From Platynereis dumerilii (Eukaryota > Annelida > Polychaeta > Phyllodocida > Nereididae), in the NCBI GenBank assembly GCA_026936325.1, contig JAPTHN010000003.1, positions 104,761,360 through 104,825,359 of the forward strand: a DNA stretch of 64,000 nucleotides. The letters are read 5' to 3'. The position numbers and the translations under genes are program-made. Below are positions 38,593-51,220 of this stretch, one piece after another; positions within the stretch are counted from its first letter, which is position 1, and each line of letters starts with the position of its first letter. The notes beneath the pieces were generated by a model. It saw nothing but the letters and a program-made list of their open reading frames with translations. It was not told the origin of the DNA and made no database searches.

Positions 38593-41466
38593 ATGACCAG
38601 AGTCATCACAGTCAACATCCGAGGAATCCGGGGCAGGTCCCAGCTCCTGTCCCACTACCTTGCTGCCCATGAGATCGACCTTGCCCTTGTACAAGAGACT
38701 TTCATCACTCCTGATGCCAGAGATCCTCATGTCGCCGGCTACATCACAGCGGCCCGCAGCAACGCCCAGCCTCCTGTAGGTGACGGCCAAGGCAGACCAT
38801 CCGGTGGTACCATCATCCTAGCCAAACAAGGTCTTCATACCAACATCATCAAGACAGACGACCTACCAAATGACTGCTCCGCAGTCTCCGTGAGTCTACC
38901 AGGAATAGGTGAAGTCTGTATTGTTTCTTTATACATCTCTCCTTCAACTTCTCTTCTTCATACCACTTTCTCCCACTTTCTCAACAGGTTTAGACATGTG
39001 ATCTGGATGGGAGACTTCAATGCTTATCATGGCTGCATTGACAACCTGTGCGCCACTACAAACATCAGAGGCCGACAGCTGAACACAGCCATTAACAACT
39101 TTTCATTACAGATTGTCAACACCAATGGAGCTCCTACCAGACTAAATCCATCAGATGGGACAAATTCCCTTCTAGACCTGATTATCACCACTCCTAATCT
39201 CTCTTCTTTCATTTCAGAACACTTTGTAGGCGATGACATCACAAGTGACCACCTGCCAGTACATCTTCAGCTCGTTGGTAGCACCAAGCTTCACTATGAA
39301 GTCCGCCTGAGAAGGAACCTGGAGAAGGCCAACTGGGACCACTTCAGAGACCTCACAGAACAGGCCTTCAAAGATCTCCGTGATGTCATCACTCATCCTC
39401 CTACTTCTCTTTCAGATCTTGACTCTATATGTGATGATGTGTCAGGAGCAATCCAGGTTGCTCTTGATGCAGTCGCACCACTCAAACCTGTTAAACATAG
39501 GCCTACTACTATTTCAGAACCAACACTCAAGCTCATCCGGGAGAAGCGTCGAGCCAGAAGGATGGTCCAACGACAGCCCCAGAATCCACTGCTGAGAAAC
39601 ATCTTCAACCGCCTCTCCAGACAAGCCTCCAGAGCTGTTGCAGAGGAGAAAAAGACACAGTGGCACCAAACCTGCGCTGAACTTGACCACCGACAGGGCT
39701 CCGCCTTCTGGAAGCACTTCAAAAGACTGACCGGAAACTCCACCCGAAACAAGACATCCAGAGTGCACGGACCTGATGGCAGCCTGACCACAGACGATGA
39801 GAGCACAGCACAAGTCCTGGCAGACCATCTCGCCAAGTGCCACTCCATCAACGTTGGTCCAGGGTTTGATCAAGAGTTTTTCACTCAGGTAACCGATGCA
39901 GTAAATGACAACTCTTTTCTCTTTACTCCACAGCTACAAGGTGTCCCAGAACCAGGAGATGATCATCCCATGATGCAGTTCATCGACGGAGACCTCCTGG
40001 AAAACATCATCCGAAAGTGCCGCAAGTCCTCCCCAGGAGAAGACAAGATCACCTATGACATCCTCAAGAAATGCCACTCATCCGTCTTCGACTACCTGGC
40101 CTCCATCTTCCAGACCCTGAGAGATGTGGGCTACTTCCCCAAGACCTGGAAGGCAGCCATCGGAGTGATGATCCCCAAACAAGGCAAAGACACCAAGATT
40201 CCTGGTAACAACCGCCCGATATCTCTATTGTTGTGCATTTCCAAACTGTTTGAAAAATGTATTGCTAGGCCTCTAATTGACCATCTGGTCAACTCTCAGT
40301 TGCTTAACAAGTGGCAGAGAGCTTACCTTCCCAGGAAGGAGGCCAATGAACATCTTTTCAGATTTTACAACCACCTGAGAACAGCGATTGACCACGGCTG
40401 GGCATCTGCAGCAATCCTTCTAGATGTTGAGAAGGCCTTTGACTCTGTCTGGCAGGATGGTCTCCGCTACAAGCTCCAAGACTACCAACTTCCTCACAAG
40501 ATCATCAGGACTCTCTCCTCTTTCCTCCACCAGCGGACCATTGCTGTAAGAGTAGGTAACAGTGTCTCCCGTCGGGTCAACCTGATGGCAGGCACTCCAC
40601 AAGGGTCTGTATTAAGTCCATTACTTTTCAACCTATTTGTAAATGACATTCCTTTTGCTCCTGACTCGCAGGTGCAAATTTCTCAATTTGCAGACGACCT
40701 GGCCTTCTGGTATTCTTGCAGATCGACAACAAATACAGGTTTCAGCATCATCCAGAAAAGACTTCAGGAGTGCATGGACAAGCTGCAGGACTGGTGCTCC
40801 ACCTGGCGAGTCAAGATGAATCCAGTCAAGTCCCAGCTCCTGTTCTTCACTTCCCGGAAAAAACCCATCCCACAAGAACTTCAAGAAGTGACTCTCTTCG
40901 AGACTCCCATCCCCATCGTGAAAGAAGCAAAGCTCCTCGGTCTCACCATCACAGCTCCGAACCTGAGTCTCCTGCAGCACTGCAAGAACCTGCGCAGCAA
41001 AGCGGAGTCCAGGATCAACCTTCTCAGATGTCTCAGGGGCACTTCATGGGGTGCCAGTATTCCCACTCTCCTTATGATTTACAAAATGTACATTCGTCCA
41101 GTTCTAGAAACTGGTTATGTTGCCACTTGGCAAGCAGATAATCGCTCTCAGTCTTTACTTGCAGTTGCAGAAAACAAGGCCCTCCGCAGAGCTCTCAAGA
41201 TCTTCTACACTCCAGGAGAAAGAAACACCACCAACATAGAACTCCACAGACTCTACGGCCAGCCCTGCCTCCTTGAAAGACTGCAAAGACAGAATGATGC
41301 TGCCATCATCCGATTTCAAGACTCCCCGCTCATCCAGGATCTCTACTCCAGAGTAACCAACATGGTCTGGATGAGACGAAGACAAGCAACATCACGACAC
41401 CCACGAGTAACTACTATCATTGATTTAGTTGAGGAGCTCACAACAGCTCCTCCTGACCCTGACTAA
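38593..41466 (+). CDS. LINE copy B ORF2, APE endonuclease and reverse transcriptase
   Basis: 957 residues, performing target nicking and target-primed reverse transcription. The APE endonuclease is at residues 1-225: VNIRG (7-11), VQETF with Glu35, SLYISP (112-117), MGDFNAYH with Asp141 and Asn143, LLDLIIT (193-199) and the catalytic SDH (218-220). The RT is at about 475-785: IPKQGKD (527-533), NNRPISLL (539-546), DVEKAFDSVW with Asp611, GTPQGSVLSPLLF (667-679) and FADD (699-702). A C-terminal region of about 170 residues has no RNase H and no obvious zinc finger. The frame is open throughout. The start ATG has A at -3 and lies 52 bp after ORF1. Confidence 0.95.
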   Translation: MTRVITVNIRGIRGRSQLLSHYLAAHEIDLALVQETFITPDARDPHVAGYITAARSNAQPPVGDGQGRPSGGTIILAKQGLHTNIIKTDDLPNDCSAVSVSLPGIGEVCIVSLYISPSTSLLHTTFSHFLNRFRHVIWMGDFNAYHGCIDNLCATTNIRGRQLNTAINNFSLQIVNTNGAPTRLNPSDGTNSLLDLIITTPNLSSFISEHFVGDDITSDHLPVHLQLVGSTKLHYEVRLRRNLEKANWDHFRDLTEQAFKDLRDVITHPPTSLSDLDSICDDVSGAIQVALDAVAPLKPVKHRPTTISEPTLKLIREKRRARRMVQRQPQNPLLRNIFNRLSRQASRAVAEEKKTQWHQTCAELDHRQGSAFWKHFKRLTGNSTRNKTSRVHGPDGSLTTDDESTAQVLADHLAKCHSINVGPGFDQEFFTQVTDAVNDNSFLFTPQLQGVPEPGDDHPMMQFIDGDLLENIIRKCRKSSPGEDKITYDILKKCHSSVFDYLASIFQTLRDVGYFPKTWKAAIGVMIPKQGKDTKIPGNNRPISLLLCISKLFEKCIARPLIDHLVNSQLLNKWQRAYLPRKEANEHLFRFYNHLRTAIDHGWASAAILLDVEKAFDSVWQDGLRYKLQDYQLPHKIIRTLSSFLHQRTIAVRVGNSVSRRVNLMAGTPQGSVLSPLLFNLFVNDIPFAPDSQVQISQFADDLAFWYSCRSTTNTGFSIIQKRLQECMDKLQDWCSTWRVKMNPVKSQLLFFTSRKKPIPQELQEVTLFETPIPIVKEAKLLGLTITAPNLSLLQHCKNLRSKAESRINLLRCLRGTSWGASIPTLLMIYKMYIRPVLETGYVATWQADNRSQSLLAVAENKALRRALKIFYTPGERNTTNIELHRLYGQPCLLERLQRQNDAAIIRFQDSPLIQDLYSRVTNMVWMRRRQATSRHPRVTTIIDLVEELTTAPPDPD

Positions 41467-42385
41467 CCATTTAATCTCTACATTTCTCTCTTTTTAGCTA
41501 CATGACTGCAGCCACCTGAAGCCACTCAGAAAACCAAGGGAAAACTGAACCCGGGTCCCTGCCCCGGCCTACTCTGCGCCAACTTACGGTAACACCAGTC
41601 AGCTCAAACTGTCTGGTGCTTTCTACTATACTCACATTTCAAAATTTCAACTTCATTAACAACTTAACAACTTAAGAACCATACAATAACTTGCATCTTC
41701 CCCTTACTTTTCAGATAACAGCACAGGTTTCACAAGATGCTCCATCTTGCGCATGATGCCGCTATGCCATCTTCAATTTAACCGCTATGCCATCTTCAAT
41801 TTCTCTTCACAGCTCTCTCTCTCTTCACGGACACTGCCAGCTCTCCAACCAAAAACAACATTCCAGCACTGCTCTTCAGCCAAGACTCCTCTTTATCCTC
41901 AGGCTGTAGTTGTGGGGCAATCATGGCAGCTTCCTTTAGCTGACATGGCTGCCCTCCGATTGCAGTTTGTCACACTCAAAACACAAGTTTCTCACACCTT
42001 CCAAATTTTCTCTTTTCCAGCTTCCTGCCTGCCTTGCCTTCCGTGCCTGCCATCCTGATGCTCCCACAAGTCATCATCCACAACAACAAGTCCAAGCAAG
42101 AACACCCTGCGTCAACCTCTCCCTGGCCTGTCCTGAAACGGGTACTCGGTGCCTATGCTTGCAGGAGGGAGAGAAATCCGCAGGGTGCCCATGCTTCAAT
42201 TGATACAGCACTGAATATGCCACACATATCCACCACACAGTTCCAATAGCTACGCTGCATGAGGACTCCCCTGCGGACCACATGCAGCATCACAACCAAC
42301 GGAAGATGTGGAACAGCCATCCGGCTGTTGATCGTCTGTGGATCTACACTACAGATCCGCACTTCACTTTTCGTTCGTTCGTTCG
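41467..42385 (+). other. LINE copy B 3' UTR and (TTCG)4 tail
   Basis: 919 bp non-coding. It contains a 19-bp direct repeat, GCTATGCCATCTTCAATTT at 41761 and 41784, period 23. It ends with two adjacent stem-loops (42312-42329 and 42338-42360) and a TTCG x4 tail (42370-42385). Copy A has TTCG x2. No AATAAA near the end was noted. Confidence 0.85.
42312..42360 (+). other. Paired stem-loops at LINE 3' end
   Basis: First stem: AACAGCC/GGCTGTT with an ATCC loop (42312-42329). Second stem: GTGGATCT/AGATCCGC with one G-T pair and a 7-base loop (42338-42360). Both are preserved in copy A. The 3' ends of LINE RNAs are commonly what the RT recognises, so these are candidates for that role. Confidence 0.7.
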
Positions 42386-43650
42386 GTCTGGCATATTGTC
42401 CTGCTGTATCACAACAAGACAACATGCCACCCAAAGTTGCATCTAAGGGAGCCAAGAAGGCCGCCAGCAAGGCCAAGGCCGCAAGGTCTGGTGAGAAGAA
42501 GAAGAAGAGGAGGAGGAGGGAATCCTACTCCATCTACATCTACAAAGTCTTGAAGCAAGTGCACCCCGACACTGGAATCAGCTCCAAGGCCATGTCCATC
42601 ATGAACTCCTTTGTCAACGACATCTTCGAGCGCATCGCTGCTGAAGCTTCCCGTCTGGCCCACTACAACAGAAGGAGCACCATCACCTCCAGAGAGATCC
42701 AGACTGCTGTCCGTCTTCTCTTGCCCGGAGAGTTGGCCAAGCACGCCGTGTCCGAGGGAACCAAGGCTGTGACCAAGTACACCAGCTCCAAGTAAATTAT
42801 TTACTTGTGAAGCCGACAAACAAACATCAACAACCGGCCATTTTAATGGCCACCAAATCCTCCAAAGAGAGCTGATCATGTACACATTATTACGTTGACT
42901 ATCCCCCAAATCAAAAGAAATCCTCCCAACCAACCAAATTATAATATTATGCAAAAAAAAAAAAGTAATTAGTTTTCAAAAGGTCGAAAAAAAAAAAAAA
43001 GTATTTCCCTATTTTGAAAATAGTAAGATTCAGATCTAAAATAAATCTAAAAGCCTGTAGGCCCAAATTTGCTTTAAAAAATGCATCATAGTCTCCTTTT
43101 CTTCTTTTGTGTCTTCTGTACACACAATACAGTCAAATCCAATCAAGCCAATTACTGCTGATTGCATGGTATACCTTCTCTGACACTGTTTCATCAATCG
43201 ATTCTGTTGGTCTAAGTTTGTACAATGCTGTGACATGAAGCCATGCCAACTGGCTGTGCTTCCTGAGATTCTGCACCAACAGGCCAATCGCTTGTTCAAA
43301 CATAGGAATCAGGCTTGGCCTAATTAGGGTTATGGCAAGTTAGGGTTAGGGCAGATTAGGGTTATGGCAAATTAGGGTTAGGGTTAGGGTTTACTGAGGG
43401 TTAGGGTTAGGGTTTACTGAGGTTGGGGTAAAAGTCCAAGCGGCGGTTAGGGTTAGGCCTGCTTAGAGTTGGGGTTAGGCCGAAGGCCTAACCCCAACTC
43501 TAACCGGAGGCCTAACCCTAACCGACGGCTAAACCAAGCCTAACCTCGACTGCGGGACCTTTTAACACTAACCGGGGCCAAAATTCTAGCATTGACCATC
43601 AACTAACCCTAATGTAACATCAACTAACTCTAATGTGCAGCCATGTATTC
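42386..43650 (-). repeat. Histone/5S repeat, right arm partial unit (inverted)
   Basis: First inverted repeat after LINE copy B. It holds unit positions 1 to about 1266 in reverse: the H2B gene with its 3' end and the telomere-like block, but no H2B promoter and no H2A. Confidence 0.93.
42424..42795 (+). CDS. H2B: Histone H2B, right arm, promoterless behind LINE copy B
   Basis: The 123-codon protein is identical to the other copies, with its stem-loop at 42836-42851. The normal TATA, CCAAT and H2A partner are missing: LINE copy B ends 38 bp before the ATG. The in-frame upstream TAG of normal units is gone, so the frame is open back to an ATG in the LINE 3' UTR at 42259, giving a possible 178-residue product with 55 extra N-terminal residues. 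The canonical ATG is chosen by homology. Confidence 0.95.
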   Translation: MPPKVASKGAKKAASKAKAARSGEKKKKRRRRESYSIYIYKVLKQVHPDTGISSKAMSIMNSFVNDIFERIAAEASRLAHYNRRSTITSREIQTAVRLLLPGELAKHAVSEGTKAVTKYTSSK

Positions 43651-44758
43651 CTCCCAGACCATGCTTCCCGTCTGCAGCCGCGGTGCGCGGCCGCAAATCG
43701 GGCCCCGTCACCGCAGAAATCTGGCCCCGTCACCGCAGAAATCTGGCCCCGTCACCGCAGAGACTTCTCCCAATTCTGACCCAAACTTCAAATGCCCATA
43801 TCTCCGTCAAAAATCAAGTCAGACAGCTGTGGTTGGTGTCATTCTCTTTCCCTTGCTTTTGGTCACATTGTGGTGTCACTGAAATTTTTATAGCTTCAAA
43901 CCTCTTTGCGACAGGTCTCTATATGTTCAGTTTGCTTGATTGCCAGCTGCACGCCAAATAAAGCACACAGCACTTTCTTACTTCACAGGGAACTTTAATG
44001 TCACTAGGACCGTTATCTGGCCGATTTTCAGCATCAAGGCATTGATACCTGTACATGTACAGCAAAAATTGCTAAATAATCTCCAAAATTACACTGTGTC
44101 CAAAAGGACCACTTTGGACTACTGCACAGTGATTCCCTTAACAAATTTGGAAACTAGGCTTGAACCATTGCAAAACCAAGATACTTTTAAAGCTTTTGCC
44201 ACATTCCCTGCGTTTCTGCCTGTAATAATTTCCTAATTAACCCCTGTATGTCATTTTCACCATCTATTTTCCTTAGTGAAACCTCGGTATTTCAGTAATT
44301 TTTTTTGAAGTGACCAGTGGGTCGATAAAAACGATTTTTAGATTTTCAGAATGGCCTTTGGAAGTCCTATCTGACAAATTTTGTTTTAACTCTCTATCTG
44401 CCTCCGTTGCTGAGAAATTAAGGAAAACGTCACTTCGAGCTTGACACATGCCAAATGGTGAAAATGCCATACAATGTTTACATCCTGAATACACATAACA
44501 ATACACAAAATTTGCAATGCTGACTTTTGGCACTTTTATTCATTGCAGAGCCCTGAAATTTCGGCAAGATGACTCAGATCCCATGAGGCACCTCCCACCA
44601 AGACCACGTCTTCGGGGGATTAGCCAGAGCGTGGATTATCAACTCGGCCGCCTGATTGGCTGCTGGGCGCCGGGCGTGCAGAGCACCGTTAAGGCACAGT
44701 CCAGGCGCCCTGGGTATAAATAGGGAGTCAACTCGGCGAAAATTATTCAGTTTTGTGA

Positions 44759-45088
<330 letters not shown>

Positions 45089-45652
45089 GCAGTTGACTGA
45101 CTTCGCTTCTTCGAAACAAGACCAAAAACAAACCTGGCCATTTTAATGGCCACCAAATCCTCCCAAAAGAGCTGATCATGTACACTGATTATGTTGACAC
45201 TTCCCCACAATTAAGCCCTCCTCTATCTATTAATTTTAAATTGATTGTGCAGTTCTTTAACAATAATTTAAGACCTCTGCACAACACCAAAAAGGCCCGT
45301 GTTACAAGAACAAGTGGTGAAAGTACAGCCCACAGAATGGCTAAATAGATCCTACTAAAGTGTAATAAGGCCTAAATTTCCAGTAATGGAACAAAAGATC
45401 CCCAAATTTTAATTTTTCTGTGATATTTCTTTTATATACACCAGAGGTCACTGGAGCTCAGTCTGATTCTCAATTCAGTGTTGTCCTCTTGTGGTTCCAA
45501 CAAAAAGTTCAGATGTTTTCTGTCAAATGTGCTGTGATGTAGCTATATGTGTATTGTATGTAATTGTCAAGTCAATAAAAGGCAATAAAAAATGATCTTC
45601 ACCAAAGATCTCAAGTGCTAGCACAAATAGCAGTCCTGTGACAACAGCCTTT

Positions 45653-45772
45653 GCCTACGGCCATACCACGTTGAAAACACCGGTTCTCGTCCGATCACCG
45701 AAGTTAAGCAACGTCGGGCTTGGTTAGTACTTGGATGGGTGACCGCCTGGGAATACCAGGTGCTGTAGGTTT
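45653..45772 (+). rRNA. 5S rRNA: 5S rRNA, right arm unit 1
   Basis: Identical to the left-arm 5S, now on the + strand, with a T-run from 45770. Confidence 0.96.
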
Positions 45773-46624
45773 TCTATTTTTCTAAATATTTACTTCGATT
45801 CTCAGACATATATATATGCCTATATGACTCTTTCCTTCCTTTCCTTCTTTCTTTCTTTCTTTCTTTCTTTCTCTCTTTATTTCCTTCCCTACTTCCTTCC
45901 TTACTTCCTTCTTTCTTTATTTCTCTCTCTCCTTCTTCTACTCCATCATTATTTTATTAAACAGCATCAAACAAAGTTAAAATGTCATTTGTGTCTTTAC
46001 TTCACTTAAATTTCCTCTTTTTAACCACAGACCTCCATGTAAAGTAGAAATGTAAAATCAATCAATAATTTACATAATCTTAATTTTTTTGCCTTGTTGC
46101 CTGGAGAACAATTCGCAGGTCCACTGGCCTTGCAAACATCTATTCCAATCTTGGCTGCTGTACTGCAGGCCAATATGTGACGTTTTGTCCACGAGTTGGT
46201 AGGGTCAACTTCGCGTGCCCAATTCGCCAACAAAGAATTGGCCTAGACCTTTGCCCTTTTCACAACATTGAGTAGAACATCTCTTCTGTCTGCACGACCA
46301 AATTCAGTGTCATGGCATCATTATGCTTGCCACGACAGCGATGTTGGCATTTTCACCATCTGCGTTTTTTGACATAAATCTGAAATGAAGAAGAACTGGA
46401 ATATCTCAACAACCAGTGGAGTTACGAAGACGGCGATTTCACTGGCTTGTAGCCCGCCGAAAAACGCACATTTTGAGGTATATATCAACCCCATGCTCCT
46501 CGTAGTCGCCGAGCGACGCGAGCGTGAAACTCATTTTTCTAGATGGTGAAAATGACATACAAGGGCGGAGCCTAATTTTAGAGCGTCCTGTCACTCTGCC
46601 TGACGTCACGGCGCCTTGCTATAA

Positions 46625-47074
<450 letters not shown>

Positions 47075-47815
47075 GAAGTTTTTCTCGACAAAACAAACAA
47101 CAACTTGGCCTTTTTAAAGGCCACCAAATCCTCCCAAAAGAACAGACCAATGTACACATCCTTATGTTGACACAATCCCCAAACCAAAAAAAAAACTCCC
47201 AAAATTAATTAATTGCATGCATGAAAAATCAATGCATGTGGGCCTATCAACCCTCATGAGTGCCAATAACTCAGCTTGGAGGGCTGCACTTTCTTCTATC
47301 TAGGCCTATCTATCTGTCTATCTATCTGTCTATCTATCTATCTATCTATCTATAGATATCTAGCTATCTATCTATTTATTTCACAAAAGTGGTCCAAGTT
47401 CTGTCCACAGATATTCATAAAATGTCATCTTTTAGTCTAGCTGACAAATAAGCCATGAATGGCCTCTTTCTTTGCATGTGTAGCATTTGGTACATGTACA
47501 TGTACTGTTAATTACCAGTTAGGCCTAATTAGTGAGAAATATAAGCTTTTGGATTTCTTAATTTACAGAATATATCAAATAGGTCATTCATCTACTTTTT
47601 TTATATCAGGAGGCCTACATGCATTTACAAGGCTTATCTTCCTGGCGAAAATCAGCACTTTTTTTTTTCCATTTTTTTAGACAAAGGGTGGGATTTCATT
47701 GATTGGCTTTGTTTGTCAACAATAAGATGTGTACATTGGTCTACTCTTTTGGGAGGATTTGGTGGCCTTTAGAAAGGCCAAGAGTTGTTGTTGATTTGTG
47801 TTTTACACAAGATGC

Positions 47816-48190
47816 TTATTTGGGCTTGTTGCTCTTCTTGGGCAGAAGGACAGCCTGGATGTTGGGCAGAACTCCTCCCTGGGCGATGGTGACACCGGAG
47901 AGCAGCTTGTTCAATTCCTCGTCATTACGGATGGCCAACTGCAAATGTCTGGGGATGATCCTGGTCTTCTTGTTGTCACGGGCGGCGTTTCCTGCCAACT
48001 CGAGGACCTCAGCAGCCAAGTACTCCATGACGGCAGCCAAGTAGACTGGGGCACCAGCTCCAATTCTCTCAGCATAGTTGCCCTTGCGGAGAAGACGATG
48101 GATCCTTCCCACGGGGAACTGGAGACCGGCACGGCTGGACCTGGTCTTGCTCTTTCCCTTTGCTTTTCCTCCCTTTCCACGGCCTGACAT
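47816..48190 (-). CDS. H2A: Histone H2A, right arm unit 1
   Basis: Identical protein. TATA at 48261-48267 and stem-loop at 47764-47779. Confidence 0.98.
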   Translation of the reverse strand: MSGRGKGGKAKGKSKTRSSRAGLQFPVGRIHRLLRKGNYAERIGAGAPVYLAAVMEYLAAEVLELAGNAARDNKKTRIIPRHLQLAIRNDEELNKLLSGVTIAQGGVLPNIQAVLLPKKSNKPK

Positions 48191-48556
48191 GATGATGCTT
48201 TGTGTTGTTGCTTAGTAAAGATACTCGGCAATAATACACGCCGAATCGGCGACAAAATCCCCTTATACCACTGGGATGGTGAAAATCGCCCCGCCGGCCA
48301 ATCAGCATGCGCCTCATTAATTCCAGCATTTGGTAATAATTACCAAAAAAAAAAGTTGGCCAAAGTCATTCTTATGCCTCACAATGGCCTCATACAAAAT
48401 TTCATCCAAATCCGACGAGCCATAAGCTGAATACACAACGGCCAGTTTCATTGGCCTGTGCAGTCATTTTCACCATTGGGACAACTCGTCACAATATAAA
48501 AGAAAAATTAGACTGGCGGTCTGGCATATTGTCCTGCTGTATCACAACAAGACAAC

Positions 48557-48928
48557 ATGCCACCCAAAGTTGCATCTAAGGGAGCCAAGAAGGCCGCCAG
48601 CAAGGCCAAGGCCGCAAGGTCTGGTGAGAAGAAGAAGAAGAGGAGGAGGAGGGAATCCTACTCCATCTACATCTACAAAGTCTTGAAGCAAGTGCACCCC
48701 GACACTGGAATCAGCTCCAAGGCCATGTCCATCATGAACTCCTTTGTCAACGACATCTTCGAGCGCATCGCTGCTGAAGCTTCCCGTCTGGCCCACTACA
48801 ACAGAAGGAGCACCATCACCTCCAGAGAGATCCAGACTGCTGTCCGTCTTCTCTTGCCCGGAGAGTTGGCCAAGCACGCCGTGTCCGAGGGAACCAAGGC
48901 TGTGACCAAGTACACCAGCTCCAAGTAA
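48557..48928 (+). CDS. H2B: Histone H2B, right arm unit 1
   Basis: Identical protein. TATAAAAG at 48495-48502 and stem-loop at 48969-48984. Confidence 0.98.
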   Translation: MPPKVASKGAKKAASKAKAARSGEKKKKRRRRESYSIYIYKVLKQVHPDTGISSKAMSIMNSFVNDIFERIAAEASRLAHYNRRSTITSREIQTAVRLLLPGELAKHAVSEGTKAVTKYTSSK

Positions 48929-50909
48929 ATTATTTACTTGTGAAGCCGACAAACAAACATCAACAACCGGCCATTTTAATGGCCACCAAATCCTCCAAAG
49001 AGAGCTGATCATGTACACATTATTACGTTGACTATCCCCCAAATCAAAAGAAATCCTCCCAACCAACCAAATTATAATATTATGCAAAAAAAAAAAAGTA
49101 ATTAGTTTTCAAAAGGTCGAAAAAAAAAAAAAAGTATTTCCCTATTTTGAAAATAGTAAGATTCAGATCTAAAATAAATCTAAAAGCCTGTAGGCCCAAA
49201 TTTGCTTTAAAAAATGCATCATAGTCTCCTTTTCTTCTTTTGTGTCTTCTGTACACACAATACAGTCAAATCCAATCAAGCCAATTACTGCTGATTGCAT
49301 GGTATACCTTCTCTGACACTGTTTCATCAATCGATTCTGTTGGTCTAAGTTTGTACAATGCTGTGACATGAAGCCATGCCAACTGGCTGTGCTTCCTGAG
49401 ATTCTGCACCAACAGGCCAATCGCTTGTTCAAACATAGGAATCAGGCTTGGCCTAATTAGGGTTATGGCAAGTTAGGGTTAGGGCAGATTAGGGTTATGG
49501 CAAATTAGGGTTAGGGTTAGGGTTTACTGAGGGTTAGGGTTAGGGTTTACTGAGGTTGGGGTAAAAGTCCAAGCGGCGGTTAGGGTTAGGCCTGCTTAGA
49601 GTTGGGGTTAGGCCGAAGGCCTAACCCCAACTCTAACCGGAGGCCTAACCCTAACCGACGGCTAAACCAAGCCTAACCTCGACTGCGGGACCTTTTAACA
49701 CTAACCGGGGCCAAAATTCTAGCATTGACCATCAACTAACCCTAATGTAACATCAACTAACTCTAATGTGCAGCCATGTATTCCTCCCAGACCATGCTTC
49801 CCGTCTGCAGCCGCGGTGCGCGGCCGCAAATCGGGCCCCGTCACCGCAGAAATCTGGCCCCGTCACCGCAGAAATCTGGCCCCGTCACCGCAGAGACTTC
49901 TCCCAATTCTGACCCAAACTTCAAATGCCCATATCTCCGTCAAAAATCAAGTCAGACAGCTGTGGTTGGTGTCATTCTCTTTCCCTTGCTTTTGGTCACA
50001 TTGTGGTGTCACTGAAATTTTTATAGCTTCAAACCTCTTTGCGACAGGTCTCTATATGTTCAGTTTGCTTGATTGCCAGCTGCACGCCAAATAAAGCACA
50101 CAGCACTTTCTTACTTCACAGGGAACTTTAATGTCACTAGGACCGTTATCTGGCCGATTTTCAGCATCAAGGCATTGATACCTGTACATGTACAGCAAAA
50201 ATTGCTAAATAATCTCCAAAATTACACTGTGTCCAAAAGGACCACTTTGGACTACTGCACAGTGATTCCCTTAACAAATTTGGAAACTAGGCTTGAACCA
50301 TTGCAAAACCAAGATACTTTTAAAGCTTTTGCCACATTCCCTGCGTTTCTGCCTGTAATAATTTCCTAATTAACCCCTGTATGTCATTTTCACCATCTAT
50401 TTTCCTTAGTGAAACCTCGGTATTTCAGTAATTTTTTTTGAAGTGACCAGTGGGTCGATAAAAACGATTTTTAGATTTTCAGAATGGCCTTTGGAAGTCC
50501 TATCTGACAAATTTTGTTTTAACTCTCTATCTGCCTCCGTTGCTGAGAAATTAAGGAAAACGTCACTTCGAGCTTGACACATGCCAAATGGTGAAAATGC
50601 CATACAATGTTTACATCCTGAATACACATAACAATACACAAAATTTGCAATGCTGACTTTTGGCACTTTTATTCATTGCAGAGCCCTGAAATTTCGGCAA
50701 GATGACTCAGATCCCATGAGGCACCTCCCACCAAGACCACGTCTTCGGGGGATTAGCCAGAGCGTGGATTATCAACTCGGCCGCCTGATTGGCTGCTGGG
50801 CGCCGGGCGTGCAGAGCACCGTTAAGGCACAGTCCAGGCGCCCTGGGTATAAATAGGGAGTCAACTCGGCGAAAATTATTCAGTTTTGTGAATTCAGACT
50901 GTAAGCATC

Positions 50910-51220
<311 letters not shown>

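Larger units (their letters stand above)
36556..42385 (+). mobile_element. LINE copy B, full-length non-LTR retrotransposon (Jockey/I-like)
   Basis: 5,830 bp: 270-bp 5' UTR, ORF1 (zinc-knuckle nucleic-acid-binding protein), a 51-bp gap, ORF2 (APE endonuclease plus RT), a 919-bp 3' UTR and a (TTCG)4 tail. There are no long terminal repeats, integrase or RNase H domain. Zinc-knuckle ORF1 with APE-RT ORF2 fits the Jockey/I group; I cannot name the clade. Both ORFs are open, so it looks capable of coding. The 5' flank is left-arm promoter (unit position 1551) and the 3' flank is inverted right-arm H2B leader (unit position about 1266), so no target duplication is seen and the element marks the array reversal. 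The 3' boundary is ambiguous by 2 bp (shared CG). Confidence 0.95.

Noticed and set aside
36556-42385. LTR retroelement or virus-derived element
   Set aside because: No terminal repeats, protease, integrase or RNase H seen. APE endonuclease plus LINE-type RT identify a non-LTR retrotransposon.
42153-42476. 107-codon minus ORF across the LINE B/H2B junction
   Set aside because: Chance frame over the LINE 3' UTR and antisense H2B; no recognisable content.
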